Positions 1-5,543 of a DNA stretch of 5,586 nucleotides are shown here, in pieces. This stretch comes from Candidatus Zixiibacteriota bacterium (GTDB taxonomy: Bacteria; Zixibacteria; MSB-5A5; JAABVY01; JAHJOQ01). The stretch is from assembly GCA_024275215.1 (NCBI GenBank), contig JAJRZO010000263.1, positions 1 through 5,586 on the forward strand, read 5' to 3'. The notes under the pieces were generated by a model. That model was given only the letters and a program-made list of their open reading frames with translations, was not told the origin of the DNA and searched no databases. Position 1 is the stretch's first letter; every line of letters begins with the position of its first letter. The translations under genes and the position numbers were made by a program.

Positions 1-6
1 ATTTGC

Positions 7-78
7 GCACCGGTAATTCAGTGGTAGAATGCAAGCTTCCCAAGCTTGACGTCGCGGGTTCGAGTCCCGTCCGGTGCT
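7..78 (+). tRNA. tRNA-Gly, anticodon CCC
   Basis: This is a complete 72-nt cloverleaf. The 7-bp acceptor stem GCACCGG (7-13) pairs with CCGGTGC (71-77), and the discriminator is T78. The D stem ATTC/GAAT (16-19/27-30) closes a loop containing GG. The anticodon stem CAAGC/GCTTG (32-36/44-48) carries the loop TTCCCAA, which places anticodon CCC at 39-41 and reads the glycine codon GGG. The T stem GCGGG/CCCGT (54-58/66-70) closes the loop TTCGAGT. The 3' CCA is not encoded (TCT follows T78), so it must be added enzymatically. A U discriminator is usual for bacterial tRNA-Gly. The gene converges on the operon that fills the rest of the window. The T-rich stretch just after it has no hairpin and is not a clear terminator. 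Confidence 0.97.
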
Positions 79-145
79 CTTTTCTTTACACTTGAAATGA
101 TGTGAATTTACGCCACGCGGATCCGGCAAAAAATATCTTGTATCA

Positions 146-1579
146 CTAATCCGAAGACGGGAGATATTCTGAAGCTATGATAATATCATTCTCGATGTAG
201 AATCTTGTGGGACCTCTCTCATCGACTATCTCTTTGTAGATGACACCGAAATGGACTATTGCACCGGGATAAACTCTTTGTTCCGCGATTATCTCGGCAT
301 TGGCAATCTCTTTTAGTTTTCCGAGGAGGACTTCGCGCTTCTGTTCGAGTTCCGTTCTCTTCTCGGGAACACTCTTCAAAAAATCCTCCAGTTTTCGAAG
401 CACCGCTTCCTTCTCTGGAGGAAGATTCCCGATCAACTGCAACTTGTACAACTCAGTCATGCCTTCCTTGACACGGTGTTCATCTTCATTGATTCGTTCC
501 AGTTCGGTTTCAACATGCTTCAACTGCTGCAAAGTCTCCGGATCGAACGCTACTTTCAGGTGTGTGGCTGCTCCGCCTTCGGAACCGAGTTCCGGCGCCT
601 GTATCAGATACCGCGAAGCGGCTTCTCCTCCGGCAATTTTGCCTTTTGCGCCCTGGATTATAATCCCCTTCCTGCCATAGAGTCTGCAGTTGATCGCCTC
701 TCCGCCTATCGTCAGTATCCCTTCAGAATGAACATCCTGCCCATCAATCCACTTGACCGTGACATCGCCCCCTGCATTGATGATCCCGCTGGTATCGCTG
801 CTGCCAAAGAAACCTTTTTTAACAATAACATTTCCATCGCATTCGATCTCAGCATCCTCTACATGACCGCCAACCTCCAGATCGCCTTTCACTTTGACTC
901 TGAAACCGCTTTTGACATCTTTGGTGATCTTTAGCGAACCGTTGCAATCGATATTGCCGGTTGATGCGTCAACATTGCCTGAAACAGTCTGGACAGCGAG
1001 AACATTAGTAACACCGTTACTGAACACGATTGAGCCATCAATATCCGCCTTGAGTTCAAGGCCATCCTCCGAGAGTGAAGTGTTAGCGCCTTTGCCTATT
1101 TGTTTGTCACGACCCGGTTGCACGGGAATCTCTTCGCCAAATACTGTCTTTCCGGGTGATCCTTCTGTAGGCGGAGTTTTTCTCGCGAGAATCTGACCGG
1201 CGGTGGCGTTTTGGAAATACTCAAGGTTCTTATAGTCGATTCGCCCGTCGCTATCCTGTGTCGGGGTTCTTTTTTGTTCAGTGGAAAATGTGTACTCTAT
1301 CTCAGCGTCTTTTCCCGGCTCAGGCGAAGTACCGCGCGCGATGAGAATCTTCTCGTCGTAAACCTGATTCTCGGCCAGGTCGTGCAGGACTTCATCGAGA
1401 AGCCCGAAAACTATACCGGCCTTTTTTAGTTCGTCGATGAGTTCAGTTTCTGTAAGTTCCTGAGCATCATCTTCAGGAGGTGACAGCAAAAGAAAGGCGC
1501 TGAGTTTATCTTCGGAGACAGTAACAGAAACTTCAGCCCTTGTTTCGAGTTGCTGTGAAGCAGTTGCCGCCTCACTCAT
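146..1579 (-). CDS. FapA/DUF342 family protein (flagellar assembly protein A-like)
   Basis: A 477-residue cytoplasmic protein with no signal peptide or membrane segment. Residues about 15-185 resemble the FapA N-terminal region and contain the typical GxTV(F/x)GEEIP-type stretch at 143-152. Residues about 185-335 are the glycine-rich DUF342 repeat region: successive turns of the type GNV, GDLEVGGHV, GDV and GEAINCRLYG, as expected of a right-handed beta-helix. Residues about 345-428 form a charged coiled coil, followed by a short beta segment (about 430-472, with YPGAIVHFG at 437-445). Length and domain order fit the family. In Vibrio, a FapA protein governs polar flagellation through a partner protein; the role here is inferred. 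It is the last gene of the operon and begins 14 nt after the upstream receiver's stop. The ATG has a weak GGA Shine-Dalgarno 4 nt upstream. Family call is firm; function is uncertain because many non-flagellar DUF342 proteins exist. Confidence 0.88.
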   Translation of the reverse strand: MSEAATASQQLETRAEVSVTVSEDKLSAFLLLSPPEDDAQELTETELIDELKKAGIVFGLLDEVLHDLAENQVYDEKILIARGTSPEPGKDAEIEYTFSTEQKRTPTQDSDGRIDYKNLEYFQNATAGQILARKTPPTEGSPGKTVFGEEIPVQPGRDKQIGKGANTSLSEDGLELKADIDGSIVFSNGVTNVLAVQTVSGNVDASTGNIDCNGSLKITKDVKSGFRVKVKGDLEVGGHVEDAEIECDGNVIVKKGFFGSSDTSGIINAGGDVTVKWIDGQDVHSEGILTIGGEAINCRLYGRKGIIIQGAKGKIAGGEAASRYLIQAPELGSEGGAATHLKVAFDPETLQQLKHVETELERINEDEHRVKEGMTELYKLQLIGNLPPEKEAVLRKLEDFLKSVPEKRTELEQKREVLLGKLKEIANAEIIAEQRVYPGAIVHFGVIYKEIVDERGPTRFYIENDIIIASEYLPSSD

Positions 1580-1593
1580 GGTTTCCGCCCCGG

Positions 1594-1995
1594 TTATGCT
1601 TTGACCGGGTTCTCTCTCTCAGAGAGGGAACGCCAGTAAGCACGTTCAATAATCATGCTGATCTCAAGGCTCTTGAAAGGTTTCGTGATGTAGTCGTCAG
1701 CACCAAGCATAAGAACATCTTTGACTGAGAAAACATCGGAATACCCTGTCATCATGATGACACAGATGCCGGGATAGTCCTTCTTAATCCTGCGCAGCAG
1801 CTCGAAACCGTCAGTGCCAGGCATATTTATGTCTGATACAACAATCTCGATCTCCTCCTTTTCGAGTTTATTGAGAGCCGCTTCGACAGAATCAACGGGG
1901 AACACCTCGTATCCTTCTTTCTTGAGAATTCGGTCGAGGAGAGTCCGAAGAATCGCCTCGTCATCAACAACCAATACACGTAATGCTTTACTCAT
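1594..1995 (-). CDS. Single-domain response regulator (CheY-like receiver)
   Basis: A 133-residue stand-alone receiver domain with every conserved position present: acidic pair D11/D12, phosphoacceptor D55 (VVSDINMPG at 52-60), T83 in MMTGYSD, and K105 followed by P106 (ITKPF). No output domain follows; after the last receiver helix there is only a short polar tail (SLSERENPVKA). It should therefore act by phosphorylation-dependent protein-protein contact or as a phosphate sink, like CheY or Spo0F, rather than by binding DNA. The ATG at 1995 has a GGGAG Shine-Dalgarno at 2000-2004, spacing 4. It lies between the CheB-like gene (73-nt gap upstream) and fapA (14 nt downstream), so FapA is a plausible but unproven effector. 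Its cognate kinase is not evident, since the only kinase-like protein in the window lacks an ATP-binding site. Confidence 0.95.
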   Translation of the reverse strand: MSKALRVLVVDDEAILRTLLDRILKKEGYEVFPVDSVEAALNKLEKEEIEIVVSDINMPGTDGFELLRRIKKDYPGICVIMMTGYSDVFSVKDVLMLGADDYITKPFKSLEISMIIERAYWRSLSERENPVKA

Positions 1996-2068
1996 AGTTC
2001 TCCCGATCTCGGAACGTGCAATATTCCCATATCAAATATTATCGGCACAATGTGCACTCACTGAACAC
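1996..2068 (-). other. 73-nt leader with small repeats between the CheB-like and CheY-like genes
   Basis: This intergenic stretch is AT-richer than its surroundings. It contains AATATT twice (2020-2025 and 2035-2040, 15 bp apart centre to centre) and the inverted repeat GCACA-A-TGTGC (2045-2055). Such a layout could be an operator or an internal promoter for the receiver-fapA pair, but I find no -35/-10 pair or sigma-54 element with good spacing. The regulatory reading is weak inference. Confidence 0.25.
2000..2004 (-). promoter_or_regulatory. Ribosome binding site of the CheY-like gene
   Basis: On the - strand this reads GGGAG, 4 nt before the ATG at 1995. It is one of the three good GGGAG sites in the operon and supports the assigned start after a 73-nt intergenic gap. 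Confidence 0.7.
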
Positions 2069-2752
2069 CTAAATAGAGCGATTTGCCAGATTGGTACGTC
2101 CGTATTCAAACAACAGCCTTCTTGCCAGTTCGTCGGCAGAAGTTGATGGTATTCCGAGCTGTTTCAGTGGAATCTCGGTAACATCTTCTGATAATCGCAA
2201 CGCCGGATCTGCCGCAAAGCAAATCCCTATACTTTTCTCCACGACTAATTTTACCACCTCGACCACCGATTCAGAATGCCGCTTCATCCCGCCACTAAGA
2301 ACCACAAAAAGATCATCGCCAAGACTTTTTACAGCCGATTGAATGAGTGAGACCAGCGCAGAATTATCTCGTGCCGGATTTTCCCTGTCAACATTGAGCT
2401 TTAGACCGCTGTCGGTTCGCTCAATTCGCGCATACATATTCTGTGACAGAACAGAAACTCTACCCTCAATAAGCGGGGTTCCCCCGGATACTGCCTCGAC
2501 GGAAAGAAATGTTGTCTTATTCCACGCGTTGCAGATTGGTTCCAGCGCCCCTGTTGCAAAACCAGCATACAGCACTATGGGAATCGGAAAATCTTCCGGA
2601 AGCTGTGAGAGCAGTGAATGCACGACGGGCGGTCCGCCCTCATACGTAACAATCAACAATAGCCGTCCATTGCTTTTAACCAATGTTAAAACCTTTCCAA
2701 TCGGTTCTCTTAATGTATCGGAAACAAATGTTCCGATCTTAAGTGACACCAT
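2069..2752 (-). CDS. CheB methylesterase-like protein without the catalytic triad (pseudo-CheB)
   Basis: A 227-residue protein whose residues about 30-214 follow the CheB catalytic domain in order: LLLIVTYEGGPP at 31-42 for the nucleotide-fold start (I-G-A-S-T-G-G-P in CheB), the LPEDFPIPIVL strand at 51-61, GTPLIEGRVSVL at 91-102 for the G-x-x-L-x-x-G-x-V-x-I-A segment, VVLSGGMKR at 150-158 for V-x-L-T-G-M-G-x-D-G, and a final EIPLKQLGIP. The catalytic Ser position is Y37, the His position is Y62, and the Asp position is R158 or H159. No receiver domain is fused to it. Esterase or deamidase activity of the CheB type is therefore not expected; a binding or scaffold role is inferred. The ATG at 2752 follows a TGA directly and lacks a Shine-Dalgarno. 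A TTG at 2683 (residue 24), preceded by GGAAAGG, is an alternative start just before the domain. It sits between an MCP-tip-like gene and a CheY-like gene, which supports the chemosensory origin. Confidence 0.72.
   Translation of the reverse strand: MVSLKIGTFVSDTLREPIGKVLTLVKSNGRLLLIVTYEGGPPVVHSLLSQLPEDFPIPIVLYAGFATGALEPICNAWNKTTFLSVEAVSGGTPLIEGRVSVLSQNMYARIERTDSGLKLNVDRENPARDNSALVSLIQSAVKSLGDDLFVVLSGGMKRHSESVVEVVKLVVEKSIGICFAADPALRLSEDVTEIPLKQLGIPSTSADELARRLLFEYGRTNLANRSI
2717..2737. repeat. Inverted repeat at the 5' end of the CheB-like gene
   Basis: ATCGGAA (2717-2723) and TTCCGAT (2731-2737) are perfect 7-bp inverted arms around a 7-nt spacer. In the transcript this hairpin lies 15-36 nt into the reading frame if the ATG at 2752 is used, or in the leader if the TTG at 2683 is used. 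It could limit ribosome access or bind a regulator. No T-run follows, so it is not a terminator. Function is unproven. Confidence 0.45.
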
Positions 2753-2835
2753 TCAAAACGTTGAAAAATGCGATTTCGAGGCGTGAAATTCAGACTCGAT
2801 AAGCCTTAACGCTGAAATAGCAGCATCTTAACTCA

Positions 2836-3198
2836 TCAAGACGTGTCAGAATGAGCTTTCCTGAGCAAAGCAATTACTTCTGCTGATCGATCCTGGATTG
2901 CGGTCTCAATGGATTGGAGTTCCTCTATAAATGCCGACGGATCACCGGCTTTCTCATGGTTTCCGTTCCGCATGCCATCAAAAACATGCGCAAGACGTGT
3001 GACAGTATCTAACGACATAGTAATCAGATCACTGATTTTTCTGCGAATTACTGTTTTCGATTCGCCGCTCAGTTTCAGCCTGGCAGCAGTGATGGCCATA
3101 TTGAGAGCTGACAGCCTTATATCCTCGACGATCTTTTCGAGATCAGACTGTTCAATTTCTGAACCGATTTGCGGCTTTATTTCAGACCTTTTTGTCAA
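2836..3198 (-). CDS. Small helical protein resembling a chemoreceptor (MCP) signalling tip
   Basis: A 120-residue, probably all-helical soluble protein. Residues 23-73 can be laid on the MCP hairpin tip without gaps: SALNMAITAAR (30-40) matches the consensus LALNAAIEAAR at 8 of 11 positions. The 13 residues that follow are the same number as in MCPs, with a Gly (G45) at the turn, and KISDLITMS (54-62) matches E-V-R-x-L-A-x-x-S. N33 and R40, counterparts of the CheA/CheW-contacting Asn and Arg in Tsr, are kept. The tip Glu after A-I is T37, AGE is LKL, and the GRGFAVVA segment is not conserved. There is no membrane, HAMP or ligand domain. Residues 84-115 form a further amphipathic helix. The gene begins at TTG in a 4-bp TTGA overlap with the receiver's stop, with GGGAG 11 nt upstream. 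The resemblance is by eye; a generic helical bundle is the alternative. Confidence 0.65.
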   Translation of the reverse strand: MTKRSEIKPQIGSEIEQSDLEKIVEDIRLSALNMAITAARLKLSGESKTVIRRKISDLITMSLDTVTRLAHVFDGMRNGNHEKAGDPSAFIEELQSIETAIQDRSAEVIALLRKAHSDTS

Positions 3199-3551
3199 AC
3201 CTGAAGCAACTCCCTTATTTTCGTTTTCAACTCAACCAAATCAGATGACTTTACAACATAAGCATCAGCCAGCCATGAATTGAAATCATCCTTGTATGTA
3301 CCATAAGCAGAATTCAATACCACCGGCAGTTTACTATTCCGTTCTTTGAGCGACTTGAGAATATCGATCCCGTCTCGCCCGGTCATTCTGATATCCAAAA
3401 CTACCAGATCAGGCTCGTCCTTTTCAATCGACTGAATCGCAGCCTCTCCGGAATCTGCTGTCATTATCTGGAATCCATCCGCTGAAAGCTCTGCCGAGTA
3501 GAGTTTTCTGATGTTTTCTTCGTCATCGACGATTAGAATTCGTTTATCCAT
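3195..3551 (-). CDS. Single-domain response regulator receiver
   Basis: A receiver domain of 118 residues from the chosen ATG. Numbered from the alternative upstream ATG (3557; 120 residues), it carries D11/D12, phosphoacceptor D55 (VVLDIRMTG), S83 (LNSAYG) in the Thr/Ser position, and K103. It has no output domain. Two positions are atypical: the usual Pro after the phosphoacceptor loop is Thr (MTG rather than MPG), and the usual K-P is K-S (VVKSSDL). Such NSAY...VVKSSDL receivers are, as I recall, a recurrent subtype. I prefer ATG 3551 because GGGAG (3559-3563) lies 7 nt upstream of it, against 1 nt for 3557. It overlaps the end of the kinase-like gene by 8 bp and its stop overlaps the next start by 4 bp. 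It is therefore the most likely partner of that kinase-like protein. Confidence 0.94.
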   Translation of the reverse strand: MDKRILIVDDEENIRKLYSAELSADGFQIMTADSGEAAIQSIEKDEPDLVVLDIRMTGRDGIDILKSLKERNSKLPVVLNSAYGTYKDDFNSWLADAYVVKSSDLVELKTKIRELLQV

Positions 3552-5316
3552 TTGCATTCTCCCGCATGCTAAACGCTACATATATTATCGGACGATTTTC
3601 GCGAATCTCAAACCCCAGTTCACCGCCATCATAAGCGATTGCTTCGTTGGCAAGCGATAATCGCAGATCGGATGTACTCGCCCTGTGCTCGACAAATCTC
3701 CTGAGAAGGTCGGTTGATTCATCGTATGACATGCTGCTGCTTGTCACATATATTTCTGCTCGAATTTCAGATGTTGGATTTACACTCGTCACCTCCCAAT
3801 CAACTCCAGGCCCGGCTATCTCGGAGAGTAATTCGAGGAGGCAAAACATGCCGTGCATCAGAAGATCTTTGCGAACTCGCAGTGGCACTTCAGTTTCTGT
3901 ACCCCTGTAATGCAAACTATTCTTCGTCTGAGTGAATTTCGACTGAACCATTGTCACGACATCACTCAGAAGCAAAGAGAAATCAATATCATCCTCGTCA
4001 TCAGAGTAGGATTTCGAGAAATCAAGCAGAGCATCAAGCTGCTGTTCGACTCTTCTACATTCTGTCCAGATTATCTCCGCCCTCTCGCGATCCGAATCAG
4101 GAATTTCAGATGACCTCAGCAGAAGACTCGCGAATCCGCCAATGATCGTCAGGGGATTGCGCAATTCGTGTGTAATCCGATACGTCATCTCACCCATCAG
4201 CGACAGTCTTTCGATCTGCACGATTTGTCGATGCGTTCTCTCCAATTCCAGATTGACATTCTTGAGTTCCTTGATCTTCGCCTGAAGGTTTTCATACAGG
4301 CGTGATCCTTCGATCGCAAGCCCTGCCTGATTTGCAAACATCTGCAACTGATCGATATTGCATTCCTGTATCCTGCGGCCTGTTATCATATTATCCGCTA
4401 CAATCAGTCCAAGCACGCTTCCCTTCGCGTTTAACGGCGCAATAGCAATCTCAGAAGCGCCGAAAAGTCCATTGCTGAGAGTTTGTACCAAATGTAAGGA
4501 TTCAGCATCATCAATCAGCGCCGGCGTTCGTCCGGAAGCCACTCTCGTGACAGGGTTGTCGGCTTCATTCAGAGACAACACGAGGTCCCTGATTGCACGA
4601 TCACTGCTTGTCTCATCAAAGCGGATGTCCCGAATATAGCTGCTGATTATGCTCTTGAGATCTTTTCCTTCATCAGGAATCGAGCCCCAAATCTGACCTG
4701 CTTCATCAGCATCAACAGGGCCTATTGCGTGATGTCCTCGAAGTTCGTTACGACTGTCATCGATCAGCATCAGAAACGCACGATTAAATCCAAGACCTTC
4801 TCTCGCAGTCACCGCGATCAGAATTGTCTTGACGATCTCGTCGGTCTCCATCGTCGCACCGAGCTGAGCACTGACCTGAGATACGATCGCAAGTTCGTTT
4901 TTCGTTGCGCTCTGCTTTTTCTCAATGATCCACGCATTCGTTGAATCTATCAGGAGCACCAGACAACATCGCGTGTGGTCATCGGCGATGGTTGCTGGAG
5001 ACAGCAGGATATTGGCTCGCCTGCCCCCCCCTGCGGAATGTGTGAATACGATGTCAGGTATTTCGACCGAAACCCCATCTGCAATAACTCTCTCAACTTC
5101 TTCCCTGATCGATGTTCCGAGGTGTTCCTGAAGATTCTGAAACGAAAACACATCCCCTGCGCCATGCTGATCAGCACCGAAATACTTCGTAAGTTTACGA
5201 TTGACCGATAGCGTGTATCCCCCACTCGCCACAATAAGAGCAGGAAGGTCGAGTCTGTGAATATCAAGTCGGGCTTTCAGACCAACTGAAGTCTGTCTGG
5301 TGGTGAATTCAGGCAT
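3544..5316 (-). CDS. PAS-GAF-HisKA histidine-kinase-like protein with degenerate ATPase domain
   Basis: A 590-residue soluble protein with no membrane segment. Residues about 20-125 look like a PAS-type sensor (LPALIVASGGYTLSVNRK at 24-41). About 130-145 is a helical linker, 145-338 a GAF domain (VSQVSAQLGATMETDEIV start, LGLIVADN at 302-309, FANQAGLAIEGSRLYENL at its end), and 340-372 a coiled coil. HisKA spans about 370-435 with an intact H box HELRNPL, phosphoacceptor H383 and an E384-x-x-N387 phosphatase-type motif. Residues 445-585 keep the outline of a HATPase domain, ending in YDGGELGFEI, but the N-box Asn is E499, the G1 motif D-x-G-x-G is S526-S-S-M-S530, and the G2 glycines are D550 and R552. 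ATP-dependent autophosphorylation is not expected. Phosphotransfer or phosphatase action on the adjacent receiver is inferred. The ATG has GAAGG 11 nt upstream, overlapping the preceding gene's stop. A run of eight G lies in the PAS region. Confidence 0.9.
   Translation of the reverse strand: MPEFTTRQTSVGLKARLDIHRLDLPALIVASGGYTLSVNRKLTKYFGADQHGAGDVFSFQNLQEHLGTSIREEVERVIADGVSVEIPDIVFTHSAGGGRRANILLSPATIADDHTRCCLVLLIDSTNAWIIEKKQSATKNELAIVSQVSAQLGATMETDEIVKTILIAVTAREGLGFNRAFLMLIDDSRNELRGHHAIGPVDADEAGQIWGSIPDEGKDLKSIISSYIRDIRFDETSSDRAIRDLVLSLNEADNPVTRVASGRTPALIDDAESLHLVQTLSNGLFGASEIAIAPLNAKGSVLGLIVADNMITGRRIQECNIDQLQMFANQAGLAIEGSRLYENLQAKIKELKNVNLELERTHRQIVQIERLSLMGEMTYRITHELRNPLTIIGGFASLLLRSSEIPDSDRERAEIIWTECRRVEQQLDALLDFSKSYSDDEDDIDFSLLLSDVVTMVQSKFTQTKNSLHYRGTETEVPLRVRKDLLMHGMFCLLELLSEIAGPGVDWEVTSVNPTSEIRAEIYVTSSSMSYDESTDLLRRFVEHRASTSDLRLSLANEAIAYDGGELGFEIRENRPIIYVAFSMRENANG
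3559..3563 (-). promoter_or_regulatory. Ribosome binding site deciding the receiver start
   Basis: On the - strand this reads GGGAG. It is 7 nt from the ATG at 3551 but only 1 nt from the ATG at 3557, which favours the inner start for the receiver gene. It lies inside the 3' coding end of the kinase-like gene, so translation of the two is probably coupled. Confidence 0.7.
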
Positions 5317-5324
5317 GATTCAGG

Positions 5325-5543
5325 CTACCTTCGATAGATAACCTGAACAAGCTCTTCGACGATATCCTCAGAGATTTCTGTCTCAAGCTCATCGAATTTC
5401 TCACGTACCTCTGTGTACGACTGGAACAGACCGGGATCATCAGGATCATAGTCGAGATACGACATAACAGCCGGTCCGCGTTTATTCTTGCTGTAAAACC
5501 GCGCAAGTACAGTCTTTCCATTGAACGCATCCACTACATACAT
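5325..5543 (-). CDS. Small acidic protein of unknown function, possibly the 3' part of a longer gene
   Basis: I do not recognise this protein. From the ATG at 5543 it is 72 residues: a beta-prone start (MYVVDAFNGKTVLARFY), a DYDPDDPG segment around 31-38, then a strongly acidic amphipathic helix (about 44-69) ending VIYRR. There is no signal peptide or membrane segment. Its stop lies 8 nt before the kinase-like start, so it is probably in the same transcript. The frame continues upstream of the ATG without a stop to the window edge (at least 14 more codons, reading VFRSHHRKFVLSVR), and the ATG has no Shine-Dalgarno at normal spacing (the nearest, AGGA, is about 17 nt away). It may therefore be the C-terminus of a larger protein. 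The alternative overlapping frame at 5309-5530 has an Arg/Ser-rich, non-protein-like composition. Confidence 0.6.
   Translation of the reverse strand: MYVVDAFNGKTVLARFYSKNKRGPAVMSYLDYDPDDPGLFQSYTEVREKFDELETEISEDIVEELVQVIYRR

Noticed and set aside
113..128. GCCACGCGGATCCGGC as a terminator stem
   Set aside because: Only the three outer base pairs form before mismatches, and the nearby A/T run is not positioned after a stable stem on either strand.
7..145. tRNA as attachment site of an integrated element
   Set aside because: No second copy of the tRNA 3' end, integrase or other mobility gene is visible in the window.
300..680. Open frame on the + strand opposite fapA
   Set aside because: It lies wholly antisense to a strong DUF342 gene, has a Ser/Phe/Arg-rich composition, no recognisable motif and no ribosome binding site.
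2010..2050. Sigma-54 or sigma-70 promoter before the CheY-like gene
   Set aside because: The GG-to-GC spacing for sigma-54 is wrong, and the best -35 (TTGTGC on the - strand) has no acceptable -10 at 16-18 nt.
2343..2786. 147-residue open frame on the + strand opposite the CheB-like gene
   Set aside because: It is antisense shadow of a better-supported gene, with a Ser/Thr-rich, non-domain composition.
2909..3283. 124-residue open frame on the + strand
   Set aside because: It spans the overlap of two coupled - strand genes; its composition is that of an antisense shadow and it has no motif.
4950..5267. 105-residue frame on the - strand inside the kinase-like gene
   Set aside because: It is an out-of-frame shadow of the PAS region. 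I considered whether it showed a frameshift at the G8 tract, but the 590-residue frame runs through the tract intact with a coherent PAS-GAF order.
5309..5530. 73-residue frame overlapping the small acidic gene
   Set aside because: Its Arg/Ser/Met-rich composition is untypical, and it overlaps the kinase-like start; the 5325-5543 frame has a coherent strand-then-acidic-helix pattern and ends 8 nt before the next gene.
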